A stretch of DNA of 64,000 nucleotides from Lonicera japonica (taxonomy: Eukaryota; Streptophyta; Magnoliopsida; Dipsacales; Caprifoliaceae), in the NCBI GenBank assembly GCA_021464415.1, contig CM038470.1:8816394-8880393 (forward strand). Direction: 5' to 3'. Shown here in pieces: positions 11,275-23,910 of the stretch. Both the position numbers and the translations under genes were made by a program. Every line of letters starts with the position of its first letter. Position 1 is the stretch's first letter. The notes below the pieces were generated by a model, which did no database searches, was not told the origin of the DNA, and worked only from the letters and a program-made list of their open reading frames with translations.

Positions 11275-14200
11275 ATGCCAGCAAAGAAGCGTGCCTCTTC
11301 GGAGAATCTTCTCGACGAAGAGGAGAATCTGCAACAGCACCACCGCCGGAAGCAATCTCGACGTGACCGGCGACGAACTCGAGAGATAGAAGAAGAAGAT
11401 GCTGATCAACCAGTAGGTGAAGACGAAGAAGAAGAAGGTGAGTGTTACGTGTTTATTTATATCTCGAATGTGAGGTTTAATTGTTTTTTTTTTCTTTTGG
11501 TCTGGTTTTGACGATCTATTGTTTGTGTGTGACTGTTATTTCGCAGATTCTGATGGAATTCCTCCCGAAGACCTTCCTGAGTATACCTTTATCTCTGGAT
11601 TTACAGATATATATGATTTACGAATATCTGAATATGTACAGATATGTGATTTTGCGTGATTTTAGCTTGGTTTGGGTGTATATGTTGTACTCTTTATCGA
11701 TTCTGGATTATACGTTTGCCATTTCTATCCTTTTTGCCATATCTCTCGTACAATGTATCTGATTTGTTATATGTTGTCGCTTGATTTGGTGGATATGTTC
11801 TTGATGCGTGCTTGTGAAGCCTCTGTCCAGTTCCAAGCAGCTATTGATATTCCTTTCTTCTTCTTTTTTTTTTCACCTTTTACAATTGATGGATGTGATT
11901 TTGAGTGTTGAATGTTGAAGCTGTTTATATCGGAATTTTAATTCTGGCTTTCGTTCGAGTGTTGAATCGTTCAATTTATCATTTCGAAATTTTAATTTTG
12001 GTCCTGCTCTGCGTTACGAAGAGATGCATTTCATAGTCTCTTAAGAAGTTGCTCTCTCTTTTTTCACTGTTGGAGGTGAATTTTCAAAAATAAAAAAAAT
12101 TATTGGTAAATTTAAAGATCCTACTGGACCGTTCTTAAAGTTGTTGAGCGAAGAACGGTCAGTAAATTTTTGAAGCAAATATGTGAGATCCCTCCCATCC
12201 ATACTTTTTGGGGATGAGATGGGTGTAAGTGGGTACAGAGAGCCCACTGAAGATTTGCTAATGTATTAGCCAGACTGAAGAATTTTAATGGGCTAGAATT
12301 TTTATACATGCATTATTTATTCCTTGTCTCTGCTGATGAAATTTGGTACAGTGGTCCTCTACGTCATGCATCCATATGAATGTATGTACAGTGAGAGCTT
12401 GCCTGGTGTAGGGTAGCCCTCCTTGTGTATCTTTGAATAAAGTTGGTATTTCAGTGCATTTAATGTCATGTATTACTTGAGTAAAACAATTCCAGACTAA
12501 GTTAGCTGTTTCTAGAATTTTTATATATCCGTTTGGTATTTCAGTAAATTTATTGACTTTACTAAAACAATTCTAGTCCCAGCTGCTGTTTCTGACATTT
12601 ATACATCTCTGTTATTCATTGCCAATGTAATTCTGTTACACTTGTAGTAGTGCTTACTCTATGGCTTCACGCATGCGCATGTAATCCATGCGTAGCCGCA
12701 TGCGCATGTCATGAATGATGCACACTTCTTTAGATTGACTGTAGGCTTTCAGGAATCTTAAATTGGCAACTTCATGCATAAAAAAGGGTTATAACTCATG
12801 TTAGGCATCTACTAAGGCTTCAAACATAATGTGTGAAATTAATACTTAGTGCCTCTACATTTGTTACCTTTGCTACACTTAAACCATTTTCCTCCATGTG
12901 TGAGTGCATGCACATGTGCATGCAAAAACTGTACATACACTGAGATTTTATCTTTGGGTGACATTTTGATGTGTGAGAGTTTATTATATTAACTTAGGTC
13001 CATTTATTATTCACTCTAGTTTTTCCTCATCTTTGATTTGGAAGAGATCAATGGTGGTTAAAGATATTGTTCTGTAATAAAATTGGCTTTTTCAAGGGAT
13101 AATATCAGCTGCTGCTGAAATTTTAATGTGTGGATTAGAGGAAACTGGTATTATCAATTGTTTTAGTCGCGGGCTTCTTCCGCAGGGATGAAGAACATTA
13201 GGTTTTTAATGTTGTTAACTCAATTTGATGACTATCCCATGTGTGGTCAACATGTCCAGATGATGGTACTTCTTTGAACTTTATATTTACATCTTATATT
13301 TTTCGTGTTTTTAAGAGATTATATATATACACGATGATAGATGAATCATGAATGGAATATAGATAATATGAGTTTAGTGTGCTGAATAAGGTGCTAGAAT
13401 ATGTATAAACAAGTATTTTGGATGAAGCAATTTATAGTAAGAATGTTGGTGTATGATTGCCATGGCTAACCCCAGCATTTTGACTAGAATGGCCAGGCCA
13501 TGAACTAGTGGACCTTGTGTCCTAATGCCCAATCTAGATACCCTCTAAGCACACAATAGTTGGTCAACTAGGCCTAATGATGATGGACATAGGAGGAATC
13601 AATGGGCATTTCTAAAGGAACTTAAACTTTGAATTTGAACTTATGTATTTATTTTAGAATTGGCTTTAATTATCAATTAGCATAACTTAGTATATTAGGA
13701 TCTTGGTATTAGCTAGATAAGTGATTCAGTACTTCCCTTATTTTGGCGTCTTACTTGTACTATATATTATGATGTAATCTCCTTCACTTTGGCTGTTAAA
13801 AAGAAGTTATTTGAGAGTACTGGCCAGTGTGCCAATTTGCTATGAGAGCAGCTTCTTTCTCCTCCTCTTTCTCTACATTCTGCTACATCCTTTCTTTGCT
13901 TCTTTCTCCTCCTCTTTCTCTATGTTATGCTACATCCTTTCTCTTGGAACTTCAGAATATACTATATACAAGCGCTAATCTTACTTATAAGCATATGGTG
14001 TATCAATTTTGAATATATGCGCATAATAAAATCGCACACACGTATAATGTGCCATGAAAATGAGAACAATGTTGTTTGACACTCGTCAACATAATGTCTT
14101 GATGCTCTTTCACATGTATCTCGCAGCTGTATCGATCGAAAATGTTCAGGTCTTGATGTTAAGCTCTTATCTTTGTCCTATGTGAAAATGACTTCAATTT

Positions 14201-17200
14201 GCATGCTTTCAAGTCTTGTTTGTCCTATATGAGTGCACTCATGGTTATTATCACGTGTTGATGTTAGGTGTCTTGTCTTTTGCAGATTTTTCTACATAGA
14301 TTTGATGGAAGTTCGCAAGGATGCACAATGTCCAATCTGCCTAGGTATTGTTGTTGTTTTACTGCTTTGATTTTTCATCCTAGGATGTCAATTGAAGTAT
14401 CATTTTTACTTGTATTTAAACATCAAAGTTTGTATTTAGCGGTGCTTGATTTTGATTTGAAATAATTTACTTTAAGTCTGCCTAAAACTGTCTAGCCTCA
14501 AATTTGACCTCTGCTTATTTATACTATTCTACCATTTGGTTCCTCTCAACTCATTATTTTCCATTCGTTATTTGGATTTGTCCCTTTTGCAATGTAATCA
14601 ACCTTTTCCATCACACTCTGACGTGATGGTGACCATGGGGGTGAGTAAGCTTCATCTTCTATATATGGTCTGTCTTTTCTGGCAGTTTAAATTAACTCTT
14701 TACGTGCTTAATACTCAGATTCCAATTCTTGGTGCTTTTTTTGGGTGGGGACTGGTTATGTTGTTGATGGTCAAACTCAATGCATGGTTCATATGGATTA
14801 TTTTATATTTTATTTGCCCTATCTTCACATGTGTATTGTAATATTTATGTACGTATCCTTATAATGAATCATTTTCAGGGATCATCAAGAAAACTCGAAC
14901 AGTAATGGAATGCATGCACCGCTTTTGCAGGGAATGCATTGATAAAGCAATGCGATTAGGGTCCGTAAAGATTTTTTTTATTTTTTATTCTTATAGTTGT
15001 TTGATCAACCATAAAACGTGATGGCCTTTACATGCAATTCTAATGAATAAAACCATGAGTTTATTGCAAGACTCTATAGAGTCTATGTTTCACTGCTCGG
15101 ACTAATTACATTGGCCTTTCTTACAGGAACAACGAGTGCCCTGCTTGCCGTACACATTGTGCAAGTCGACGTTCTCTACGAGACGATCTGAAATTTGATG
15201 AAGTTATTGAATTTTTCTTCCCAAATGTTGATAAGTACGAGGAAGAGGTAGAATTTATTTTAATATTTGACTTGGTTCGCATCTCTGATTTAAATACCAT
15301 ATTTTATGGATCTTTTTCTTTTTTCAAATTACACTCGTTTGCTCTATTTTATTTCAGGAAGTGGCTTTCTTTGAAGAGGAGAGAGCACATAATAAACAGG
15401 TCAGGTGCAGGGATGCATGAGTTTCTTTATGCTTGTCAGAATTTATGTTTATTTATTTCTTATCATTATTGAAACAAATAACTTTCAGTTTTTATTCTGA
15501 TTCCCAGCAATACAAGTATTTTCTTTTTATGTGTAATTATCCTTTTATTCATTTGCAAAATTATCTTCTACTGGGATTTGGATAGAATCATAGAATGAGG
15601 TTGGGTTTTCCTATTTGAATGGTCAAACAACAGATTTAATGATTTCATCCATATGCTGTGTAAAAACACAGTTGATTGGTGCCAATACTTCATAATTCTT
15701 CTTTTTTTGATGTATCATTCGTTCTATTATTGGACAGATTCAAGATTCAATTGCTCAGATCTATGAACGCCAATCAGAAGCATTACATAAAAGGCGCCCT
15801 ACGGCTAAAGAGACAGCTACTACATCGACAGTGAGATTGCCGCGTAGCCAAAGGAAAGCTTATTCAAGACAAAGGCGAAATAGCAGGGGAAGTGAAATAC
15901 AAGAATCTGAGGAAAAAGAGGATGAAAACGATCAAGATGGAAACAGAGATTCATCTTCGTCAGATGAGCGTGGGCCCGAAGTCCAGCCAAGGAGATACAA
16001 GAGAAGAAAGGGAGTTCGTCACTCCCGGCCTTCTTCAGCAGCCAATACAAGTGGTGGATGCTTTGAAAATGAAAGAGAACAAAGTACAGAAATAAGTACT
16101 TCTCCTGGGTCTGGGATTCTGTGGAAGGCCGAGGGGCTCACTTGGGGCCGAGGTGGTGCCCGGAGCCACATTCGACAAGGAGGTGCCAGTGGTAGTAAGG
16201 ACACCCGAACCCGCTTTTGCAAGCAGCTAGTTGATCATCTCCATGGGTTAAAGGAGGATGATGCTGAGGTATGATGGAATACTCCTTGTTCGTATGGTTA
16301 CTTATTGTAACTCAACAGCGACCCATATGTCACCCAGTTAGGGTGCATGAGATTGGTTTTATATGGAAAATAAATGAATCCTCGGAATTGTTTTCCGTGG
16401 CAATATTTTCTGCAGAAAACAAAACCTTGGGGAGAATTGGTTGTAGATTACATGGAAAAGTGAAAGTTAGTCTAAACCAAATCCTACCACAAAAAATGGA
16501 AAATAGAAAGGGTCCGGTTGATATCAAGTTGGAAAATTATTGGAGAAACGATTAAGTGAGAAGTTTGAAAAAGAGATGAGTGATTTGGTGAGACGTTTTT
16601 ATTGAATTTTTTTCTTACCCATCACCCAAAGAATTGAGTTCCATGGAAAAACTGAAAAAGTATAAAATTTCTCACCAAATTGTCGTCTCCTTTTCCAAGT
16701 GATTTTTTTTGTAGTGTTTTTAATATTTTCCAACTTTATCAAACAATGACTAGAAAGAAAAAGGAAAAGAAAAGCTTCATTAAACGCACATGAAATCTTC
16801 AATATCTTCCACGGAAAAGAAATGCAGTCAAACACACCCTTAGTTATTTGGTTTCACTAATGTTGCACGGTCACCTAAGTTTTATATATGGCCTTTGCAT
16901 CCTCTGCAATTTAAGGTGGTTCTTGTTTGCAGTTTGATGTGCATCTTGTACTTTTTCCTTTTGACAAACAAAGAACACCAAGCTTGCAGCATCAGTATCT
17001 TTGCTGCCAATTGAGCTTGTCAGTTAAACACCTTTGTGAAGTGAGAGTTCTCTCCCTTGTGCATGCTAGATAGGGGGATATACTTGAACTTTAATCGAAT
17101 TGATATTTATATAATGGACCATAAATCCCTTTAGAAAAAAATTAAAAGTGGACTTTAGATTGTCAGCTTTTTGTTGAAACAAACAATTTTGATCTTTACC

Positions 17201-18761
17201 CTTGTCTTATATATATAAAATTATATGTTAGTGGTAACCCGTGCCAAAGCCACTATAGCATGATGTACTCTTCATACATTTTTCATCCCTCTCCTTAAAA
17301 AGTCTTCTTTGATCTTAACCCGCCAATATTTTATCCCTTACACATTTTTAGGATTCAAACTCCATCGTCTTTTTTAATTATATAGATATTCTTTGCTGCT
17401 TCTTTAACTACTTTATTATGCTTGTTTAACTTCATTTTTCCTCCATGTAATTCAAATTTAGTAGTATGTTCATCGTCAAACATCCTTAAAAGCCGAAAAT
17501 GTTGAACTGCTGCTGGTGAAGGAGCCCATAGATCTTAATGAAGAACCCCACACCATCAACACCTCAGCTCCAATCGATGATTTGAATTCTCTATCGCGAG
17601 CTGTTGATGGATCCAAACTTGTGCTTGAGTGTTTAGAAGGACAAGAAACTCTTGCGGGTCTCAAAAACAATTTCAGTCCCAGCAGCGACAACACAGTAAG
17701 TATATGCATTTCTAATATCTGCTACTGTATTGAATAGTTTGCACTCCCTCGATTTTAAATTTGGAGTTTGAGTATTCCTTTTTGGGATTTTCCAAATTAA
17801 GAGTCCATCTTTCTTTGACATAATTTGTAATGACCCACATCCGAGTTTGTAACGACTCATCCAACATCGGTAGTGTAATGGGAGATCCTTGACTTCTAGG
17901 TGGGTTCAATGAACCTAAAATACAACTTCGGCTAGCCATTTTGGGTACCGTGTTGTTACATAATCATTGTACCAATTCTCTGGATGGGAAAAAAGTTATA
18001 CCTTTAAACTTGAACCTTTTGGTCCAATTAGGTTCAGGGTGAAATAATCTTCAAAGTAAGCTAAAATGTTCAGAACAAACAAACATGGCCATGGTCTTCT
18101 CCCTAAGAAGAAGATTGATTATATTTGCCACCTATCGTTAATCCTAGATTAGGCTTACTCCCTGTTTTCATAATCATTAGGCTTTGCCCCTGACATGGGG
18201 GGTATTTCAAAGAGTTACATAATAATAATGGCTAATTCAAAGGATTGTTTTGTGTCCTGCATGTGGGTTATCTGAAAGAATTGCATAATAATACGGGTCC
18301 GGGTACGTGTTAATTCAAAGGATTGCTTTGCGTCCTGCATGCGGGTTTACTCAAAGGATTACGTAATAATATAGGTTAAGTCAAAGGATTACATAAAAGA
18401 AAGTAGAGGGTAATTAAGCCCAATTTTGGATTAAGTCAAGTGGAAGAGGCACTTATAATTATGAATAAAGTATACATAGAGATAATCCCTATCAAGTTTT
18501 GTAACTAATATTCTTGTTATTGAGATAATCTTTAACAAATTTGATAAAAGAAAACAGTTATCTCCCGTTTAGTGGACGGTAATTGTTCTCAAAGAGAGGG
18601 CCCTTTTCTTTAGACGGCCCACACATGCACACCCACGCATAACAGAGTGCTAATACATTCATTTTACTTTTGGTTCTAACGTCGTTTTTCTTGTCTTGTT
18701 TCAGATTATATATAGACATAAGGAAACTCAACAGGCAAATTTGATGTCAGCTATGAAGTAA
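11275..18761 (+). CDS. RING1: Polycomb RING1-like E3 ubiquitin ligase (AtRING1A/B type), 10 exons
   Basis: The product is the ring-finger subunit of Polycomb repressive complex 1, which mono-ubiquitinates histone H2A in the nucleus. Coding exons are 11275-11437, 11547-11580, 14286-14344, 14879-14960, 15127-15247, 15358-15399, 15738-16268, 16933-17040, 17465-17695 and 18705-18761. They sum to 1428 nt (475 aa) with consistent phase and GT-AG borders. An acidic, basic-rich N-terminus is followed by a C3HC4 RING: Cys81, 84, 97, His99, Cys102, 105, 117, 120 (CPIC, CMHRFC, CREC, CPAC). Next come NKQIQDSIAQIYERQSEAL, a serine/acidic middle and a C-terminal RAWUL-like part (FDVHLVLFPFDKQ; LEGQETLAGL). 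Length is close to the Arabidopsis proteins as I recall them. Intron 2 is 2.7 kb and intron 7 holds a MITE. The family call is firm; 1A versus 1B is not resolved. Confidence 0.93.
13851..13945 (+). repeat. 47-bp pyrimidine-rich tandem duplication in RING1 intron 2
   Basis: GCTTCTTTCTCCTCCTCTTT starts at 13851 and again at 13898, followed in both by a variant of CTACATCCTTTC. It is a two-unit minisatellite in intron sequence. Confidence 0.75.
16341..16839 (+). mobile_element. Tourist-like MITE in RING1 intron 7
   Basis: The ends read GGGTGCATGAG... and ...AAACACACCC, with a TTA on each side (16338-16340 and 16840-16842). That is the target duplication of PIF/Harbinger elements. The interior has complementary blocks (TTTGGTGAGA and TCTCACCAAAT; two copies of TCCATGGAA-like sequence). 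It has no coding capacity. It lies wholly inside the intron. Confidence 0.65.
17847..17960 (+). repeat. Possible short solo LTR in RING1 intron 9
   Basis: A block that begins TGTAACGACTCATCC and ends GTGTTGTTACA has TG...CA ends and is more GC-rich than its surroundings. No target duplication was found. It could also be an unrelated repeat. Confidence 0.3.
18180..18400 (+). repeat. Imperfect tandem repeat in RING1 intron 9
   Basis: The segment TTCAAAGGATTG...TGCGTCCTGCATG...GGGTT is repeated about every 77-80 bp, with further shorter copies of TCAAAGGATTACATAA. It is non-coding. Confidence 0.6.
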
Positions 18762-19105
18762 TCTTCTGGGGTAAAGAAGTGGTTATTTTTGAGTAATTTG
18801 CTGTTGCTGGTGCTGGTGTTGCTGATTGTGATGCCAGAGGAGTTGGAAAAAAGCAGGAATTGATTTTATCAAAAACAAGAGTGGAATAATTGGAGATTCC
18901 AAAAATCCAGAAAAGGGAAAGAAGAAAAGCAACATAGATGTATATGTGTATATATGTTCGTTAAGATTCTACAGTGTATTCTGGGCAGACCTAGAAAACA
19001 TTTTCTTGCGCCTTTACTTTTTGTTCTGAGTTAATGCTTCATGTTTAAGAACCTAGATGTAACTTTATAACAGTATTTTTTTTGTGTGTATATTAAGAGC
19101 ATCCA
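18762..19105 (+). other. RING1 3' untranslated region
   Basis: Sequence after the stop has no further frame of interest. T-rich and TGTGTGTAT stretches near 19075-19095 are plausible end-processing signals. The true cleavage site cannot be fixed from sequence alone. Confidence 0.4.
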
Positions 19106-19109
19106 CAAT

Positions 19110-21540
19110 TTTAGAGCTTTATGAAGGCAAAAGTGTATATTTATATGGGTTGGTCATGCAGTGGTGAGATAATGTGGAGGCAAAATGTTGATCTGAACGT
19201 GTGAAACACAAATGTGACAATCATCTCTTATTTTGCTGGTCGGACAGGTCTCTGCAATCTCCAAGAATTGATTATTATCTTATGAAGGCATATATATATG
19301 ATAAATGATAAAACTAAGCATTTGCCTTCCGACAATAGCAAGATTAGAGGGCAATAATCAAGTTAAAACCTTGAGATTAATATTGTTCGGTAAAGCTATT
19401 CAAAGTTAGGTGTGTAATGAAATAATAAACTTTCAGAAGCTTAAAAAGCCGTGCAAATATAAAACGCAAGTATTGTACGCAACAATTTCATGGAATGAAA
19501 ACCAACGAACTTCCGCGTGTCCCAAATTAATATTCCATATTGTTAAATGATAACATATCGATTTCTTGATGGTGAAACCAACAATCTAAAATATTCTTCC
19601 CATCCTAAATTAACATTTAAGATTAAGTTAATTTAATTTAATACTTTTTTCTAAATGGTTACACCAATTTCAAGATAACCAATTATTAAAAAAAAAACAA
19701 AAAACCTAATTTGATATTGTTGGATTTAGTATATTGATTATATCCAAAAGTAATACTAGATTTTTGATTTGAGAGTATAGACGAAACTTGAACTTGAAAC
19801 CTCTAGGTTTGGGTAGGGTTCTTTGCGACAAGAAAAACCCCTTGCAATGTTGAGTGACAAGTTTAAAAACCACCTAAGAATGAACACAATAATTTCATGA
19901 TAAAAGAAACCAAAAAAACTTGAATATCAGATTAACCAGCAAACTTGAATAACAAAATCTGATATTCTGTTGATTGAGATGTAATATTGGTAATATCTTC
20001 ATTTACATGCATCAAATACCATACGTTTTCAGTCTCTATATCCACAGATTAAAAAATATAATAATACATTCATTAAAATGAGTAAACTCATCGGATTTAC
20101 GATATATGTTCAGCATCATGCATCCCAGCAATTAAGACTACCGCATGGATGTCGTGACAAATTTTGATTGGTGCACCGGGAATCGGGATGACGTGGTGCC
20201 GGAGTGTTAACTTGTCCGGGCCTGGAGATCGAAACTGAACAAAATAGCTAAATTTGAGGTTCCGAGGAGGGTTTGTGAATGCATAGATCGAGGACATGGC
20301 CAATATATTCAACTGGCATGGGCATCTGGATCTCTAGGATATATACATTGCTGATATCTTTATTATGTCAAGTGCGCGCAATATAATATTCCAACGGCCT
20401 CAGCTAGCTTTCCTACATATTTCTCAATCCATGGATTGTTCTAACGTAACTCTTTTTCTTTCTAACAAAAAGTTAGAAAGATTTAACCTGCAGACGCATA
20501 CAGTACTTAATTATAATAGTTAGCCGGTTAGACAAAGTACGTAAAAGACACGCAGTAACATTTGCACGTACTACCCAGCTAGTTGATGACTTGTACGTGT
20601 AGTAGTAGACTTGTGCCCCACTCCACAAGTCGATCGGTGCTTATTGCCAAGAATTCCCACCTGCAAAATGCATGCGTCTCCAAATATCTTTTGCGTCACC
20701 ATTAAAGATAAATTTTGCTGCGCTAGCTGCAAGTGCAATATACAATTACGTTGCTTACTTATTGGATGCCAAATAGCTTGTGAGCACAACGTACATTTCT
20801 TATTATATGCCTATCTTTACTTCAAAATACTCTAATTTTTGGGATGCGGTGGTTTCAATTTTTTTTTTTTTTTGTATCATCTTAAATTGATTTTCCCATT
20901 TATTTGTGGTACGTACGCAGCATATATAATCAATATAATGAAACTTATCACATAATATCAAACAAGCTTATTATTGATAAATTAGTGTTTTCCTATAATA
21001 GTATAGAAGTCCAAGTGTCCAACTGAAACTATACATTAAATTAAGACAATAGAGTAATAAATAAATAGATGATACAAAAATCATTTATTTGAAGTAAATC
21101 CAACATAATTATAATATCTCGAGTAAGAGATGTACAAGAGAGGATAATAATTCAGAGTTGGGATGGGAGGAGAGGAATACATGATATTCTAATCTTTTTA
21201 CACCTTTTTTGTTAAAATAATTTTAAAATAAAAAATATGATCATGAATATCACTACCTAAATGTTACAATCAAAGAGAAAATAAAGAAAATTTTCAAATT
21301 TAATTTTAGATCTTAAATTATAATCACTGACCAGCTTTTCTTTAACTGGTGCAGGATTTAATGAAGGAAAGGGGGTTCTTAATTGGTAGTTAGTGCATGC
21401 TTAGTCTTAATTGTTGGGAATTATTTATTTATAATTACAAGATGTTGTATTATATTGCACAATTAAACATTCCGTACGTTTATAATAATTTGTTCGTCTA
21501 GCTCTTAATGAAAGCAAGAAAACGGCAAGATTACGTGTTG
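19110..21540 (+). repeat. Duplicated block A (promoter, lipid transfer protein copy 1, intron, terminal exon)
   Basis: This block matches 24280-26500 in collinear islands. Upstream parts share GGTTGGTCATG...GTGGTGAGA and TTTGCCTTC...CAAGATTA. The gene part matches, and so does the end (TATAATCACTGA...GCAGGATTTAAT; TTTATAATAATTTGTTCGTC). The copies are old, with many indels. Confidence 0.7.
20106..20438 (+). pseudogene. Lipid transfer protein copy 1 (decayed)
   Basis: The plus strand matches the intact gene at 25121: GCATGGATGTCGTG, AATTTTGATTGGTGC, GGGATGACGTGG, TCCGAGGAGG, TGAATGCATAGA and TTTCTCAATC. Small deletions and frame changes break the reading frame, and the start codon with the signal peptide region is missing. 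The splice donor is kept (TGTTCTAAC followed by GTAACT). About 0.9 kb downstream the tiny terminal exon survives (GCAG|GATTTAA, exon from 21355). This copy cannot encode a full protein. Confidence 0.8.
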
Positions 21541-21898
21541 AATGCAGTGATTAAACCCTAATGGCCTTTAAACTATTGGCTTAGTGTCATTTTGGCCCTT
21601 AAACTAAAAAAACGTTCCACTTTGGCCCTTAAACTATTAGCGATTCTGATCACTTTGCCCCTCCCGTCTAAATTTTCTGTTAAGTGGGACGGAAATGAGG
21701 ACATTTTTGTCTTTTCAATTATTTTTTTTAAAGAAAAGATTGAATTAGATTTTTTTCTTAAAAATATAATTAAAAAATAAATAACAAAGGAAGAGAGAGA
21801 GAGAGAGAGAAAAACCAAATCAAACACAAAACCCATCCACATACATACATCTTCTTCTTCCTCTCTCTCCCCTCTCTCTTTGTTTGTAAATATCAAAG

Positions 21899-22331
21899 AC
21901 AAAACCCAAATCAATTGAATTTGTTAAATGGATATGGATTTTTTTTTAAAAAAAAACATAATGGATGTGGGTTTGGTATAGTTTGATAGAGGATGTGATG
22001 ATTTTTGGTTATTTGGTGTGAGAGAGATTGTATTTGAAATTGGGAGCCATATGGTTGTGTTTTGGAGGAGGTGGCCGGAGATGGAGGTAAAGAGAGAAGA
22101 TGGCCGGAGAGAGCAAAACCCAAATCAATTGAATTGGTTGAATGGATATGGAATTTTTAATTTAAAAAAAAACAGAATGGATGTGGGTTTGGTATAGGTT
22201 AGATAGAGGATGTGATGATTTCGGGTTATTTGGTGTAAGAGAGAATATAATTGAAATTGGAGACCATATGATTGTGTTTTGGAGGAGGTGGCCGAAGATG
22301 GAGGTAAAGAGAGAAGATGACCGGAGAGAGG
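21899..22331 (+). repeat. Tandem ~215-bp duplication inside the TIR element
   Basis: Two units start with AAAACCCAAATCAATTGAAT at about 21900 and 22115. Both contain GGATGTGGGTTTGGTATAG, TAGAGGATGTGATGATTT and GTGTTTTGGAGGAGGTGGCC. Confidence 0.85.
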
Positions 22332-22615
22332 TGGCCGGAGATGGAGGTAGAGCGAGAGAAGATGGTGATGTAGAGATAGAAGATGGCCGGAGAGAGGAGG
22401 TAGCCGGAGATGGAGGTAGATAGAGAAGATTGTGATGTAGAGAGACAAGATGGCCGGAGAGAGAAGGTGACCGGAGATGGAGGTAGAGAGACAAGATGGT
22501 GATATTGGGAGAGAAGAAGATGGCCAGAGATGGAAGAAATGAAGGTAGAGAGAGAATATGTTAATGTAGAGAGAGAAGATGGCCGGAAAGGGGAGGTCGC
22601 CGGAGATGGAGATAT
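22300..22615 (+). repeat. Polypurine minisatellite (GGCCGGAGATGGAGGTAGAG type)
   Basis: Many short, irregular copies of AAGATGGCCGGAGA and GGAGATGGAGGTAGAGAG follow each other. Nearly all bases of the plus strand are purines apart from scattered T and CC. Apparent frames on the minus strand (Leu/Pro/Ser/His-rich) are products of this repeat, not genes. Confidence 0.85.
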
Positions 22616-23540
22616 GTATACATATATATATCTGTTTCTTTCTTTGTCTCTTTCTTTTTTATTTTGTTTTTTTAAAACATTTTAATAAAAAAATTATTTT
22701 ATTTTATTTTTTTTTAAAAAATTAATTGAAATGACAAAAATACCCCATATTTCTGTCCAACTTAATAGAAAATGTGGACGGAAGGGCTAAAGAGACACTC
22801 ACTAATAGTTTAAAGACCAAAGTGAAGCGTTTTTTAGTTTAAGGGCCAAAATGACACTAGGCCATTAGGATAATTTACTCTATATAATAAATACTTATGT
22901 GAAATTTAGAATTAGTTTGGTTCGAATTTTAAATCATTCCCCAAATAATGTTACATTAAATTCCAAAATAATTCCGATATTTGATTTGGGTTTTAGGGTA
23001 AGAATCTATAATTCTACAAATGGAGTATTCCTTCAAAGTTCTCTTAAGTGGATGGGAATAGATAATTATTCTAGGGTATTCTTTTTTGTTTTTTTTAAGA
23101 TTTCATCTTAACACCAAAATATCCCTTGTCCTTGCCAAGACAACTTTCATTTTTCATTTATCTTCTTTTTAAAAGAAAAAAAGTTGTTATTAAACTTTTT
23201 CATTTTATTATTATTATTTCATTTTATTATTAAATACATATATCGACTTTTCACGGTTCTTAACAATAAAAACTTAAATTTTATTTTTTGTAAAATTGTT
23301 ACGACTTGCCGTTTAATTTTATAAAATGAAAAATAGTTTGGTAATTTACACATATTTCATTTATCTTCCCGTTTGAACAGAATATAGAGATGTAATTCAA
23401 TTTTTAAGGAAAGAAAAATCTGTGTCTAAACCACCATTAGCAAGATATTCTAGATGTTAGGAGAAAAACTTTACAGTAATATAATTTAAGATGTCTATTT
23501 CATTCTTAAAACTAAAAACAAATGAGCCCCGAGTAAAAAC

Positions 23541-23910
23541 TAGATTTTCAATTTGGGATTGCCAATTGCATTTGCAGCTGATGAACTCATATGCTGTGTC
23601 GAATTTTGATTAGTGTGCGCCCTACCTTAAAGGGAACTGGGATGAGGTGGTGCCACGGTGTTGTCGAGGCCTCGTGAGCCTCAACTCCATTGCTGAAGTG
23701 GAGGGTTAGAGGACATATATGGCCAATCATCAACCAGGCAGCCCCCTTACATTTCTTCTCGGATTGATGCTTGATCTTTATATCAATTGCCAAATTTACA
23801 TCAGTTTTCCTATATCGAAATTCATGAAATGCTCCATGTAACTCGTATAAAAGGGGTTTTTAATTGCATGTTTAGGCTTGTCGGAATTACTACAAATACT
23901 ATGATGTACA
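23541..23910 (+). pseudogene. Lipid transfer protein copy 2 (deletion-bearing relic)
   Basis: The gene body matches the intact copy (GAATTTTGATTAG, GGGAACTGGGATGAGGTGG, CGGTGTTGTCGAGG, CTCAACTCCATTGC, AATGCTCCATG). TGG of the second cysteine region is now TAG (Trp to stop). The upstream end joins promoter-type sequence (like 24740-24785) straight to the mature coding part, so about 0.4 kb with the signal peptide is gone. The intron is also missing: sequence like the 3' end of the intact gene (ATAAAAGG...GCATG) follows at once. Confidence 0.75.

Larger units (their letters stand above)
21557..22869. mobile_element. Long-TIR DNA transposon (MULE-like, non-autonomous)
   Basis: The two ends are inverted repeats of about 150-160 bp: CCTAATGGCC...TAGTGTCATTTTGGCCC at the left (21557-21720) and its complement at the right (about 22722-22869). 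The left arm has an extra 15 bp. No transposase is present. The inside is purine-rich repeats. Long TIRs without coding DNA suggest a Mutator-like element, but I could not find a matching 9-bp target duplication, so the superfamily is open. Confidence 0.75.

Noticed and set aside
15892..16222. Extra frames overlapping the RING1 long exon on both strands
   Set aside because: They lie in other frames of exon 7, which has the correct phase with its neighbours.
20611..20835. Cys-rich frame near lipid transfer protein copy 1
   Set aside because: It falls in the intron-equivalent part of the duplicated block and has no signal peptide or cysteine pattern.
22125..22494. Long minus-strand frames rich in Leu, Pro, Ser and His
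   Set aside because: They come from the purine minisatellite read on the other strand; two overlapping frames are equally open.
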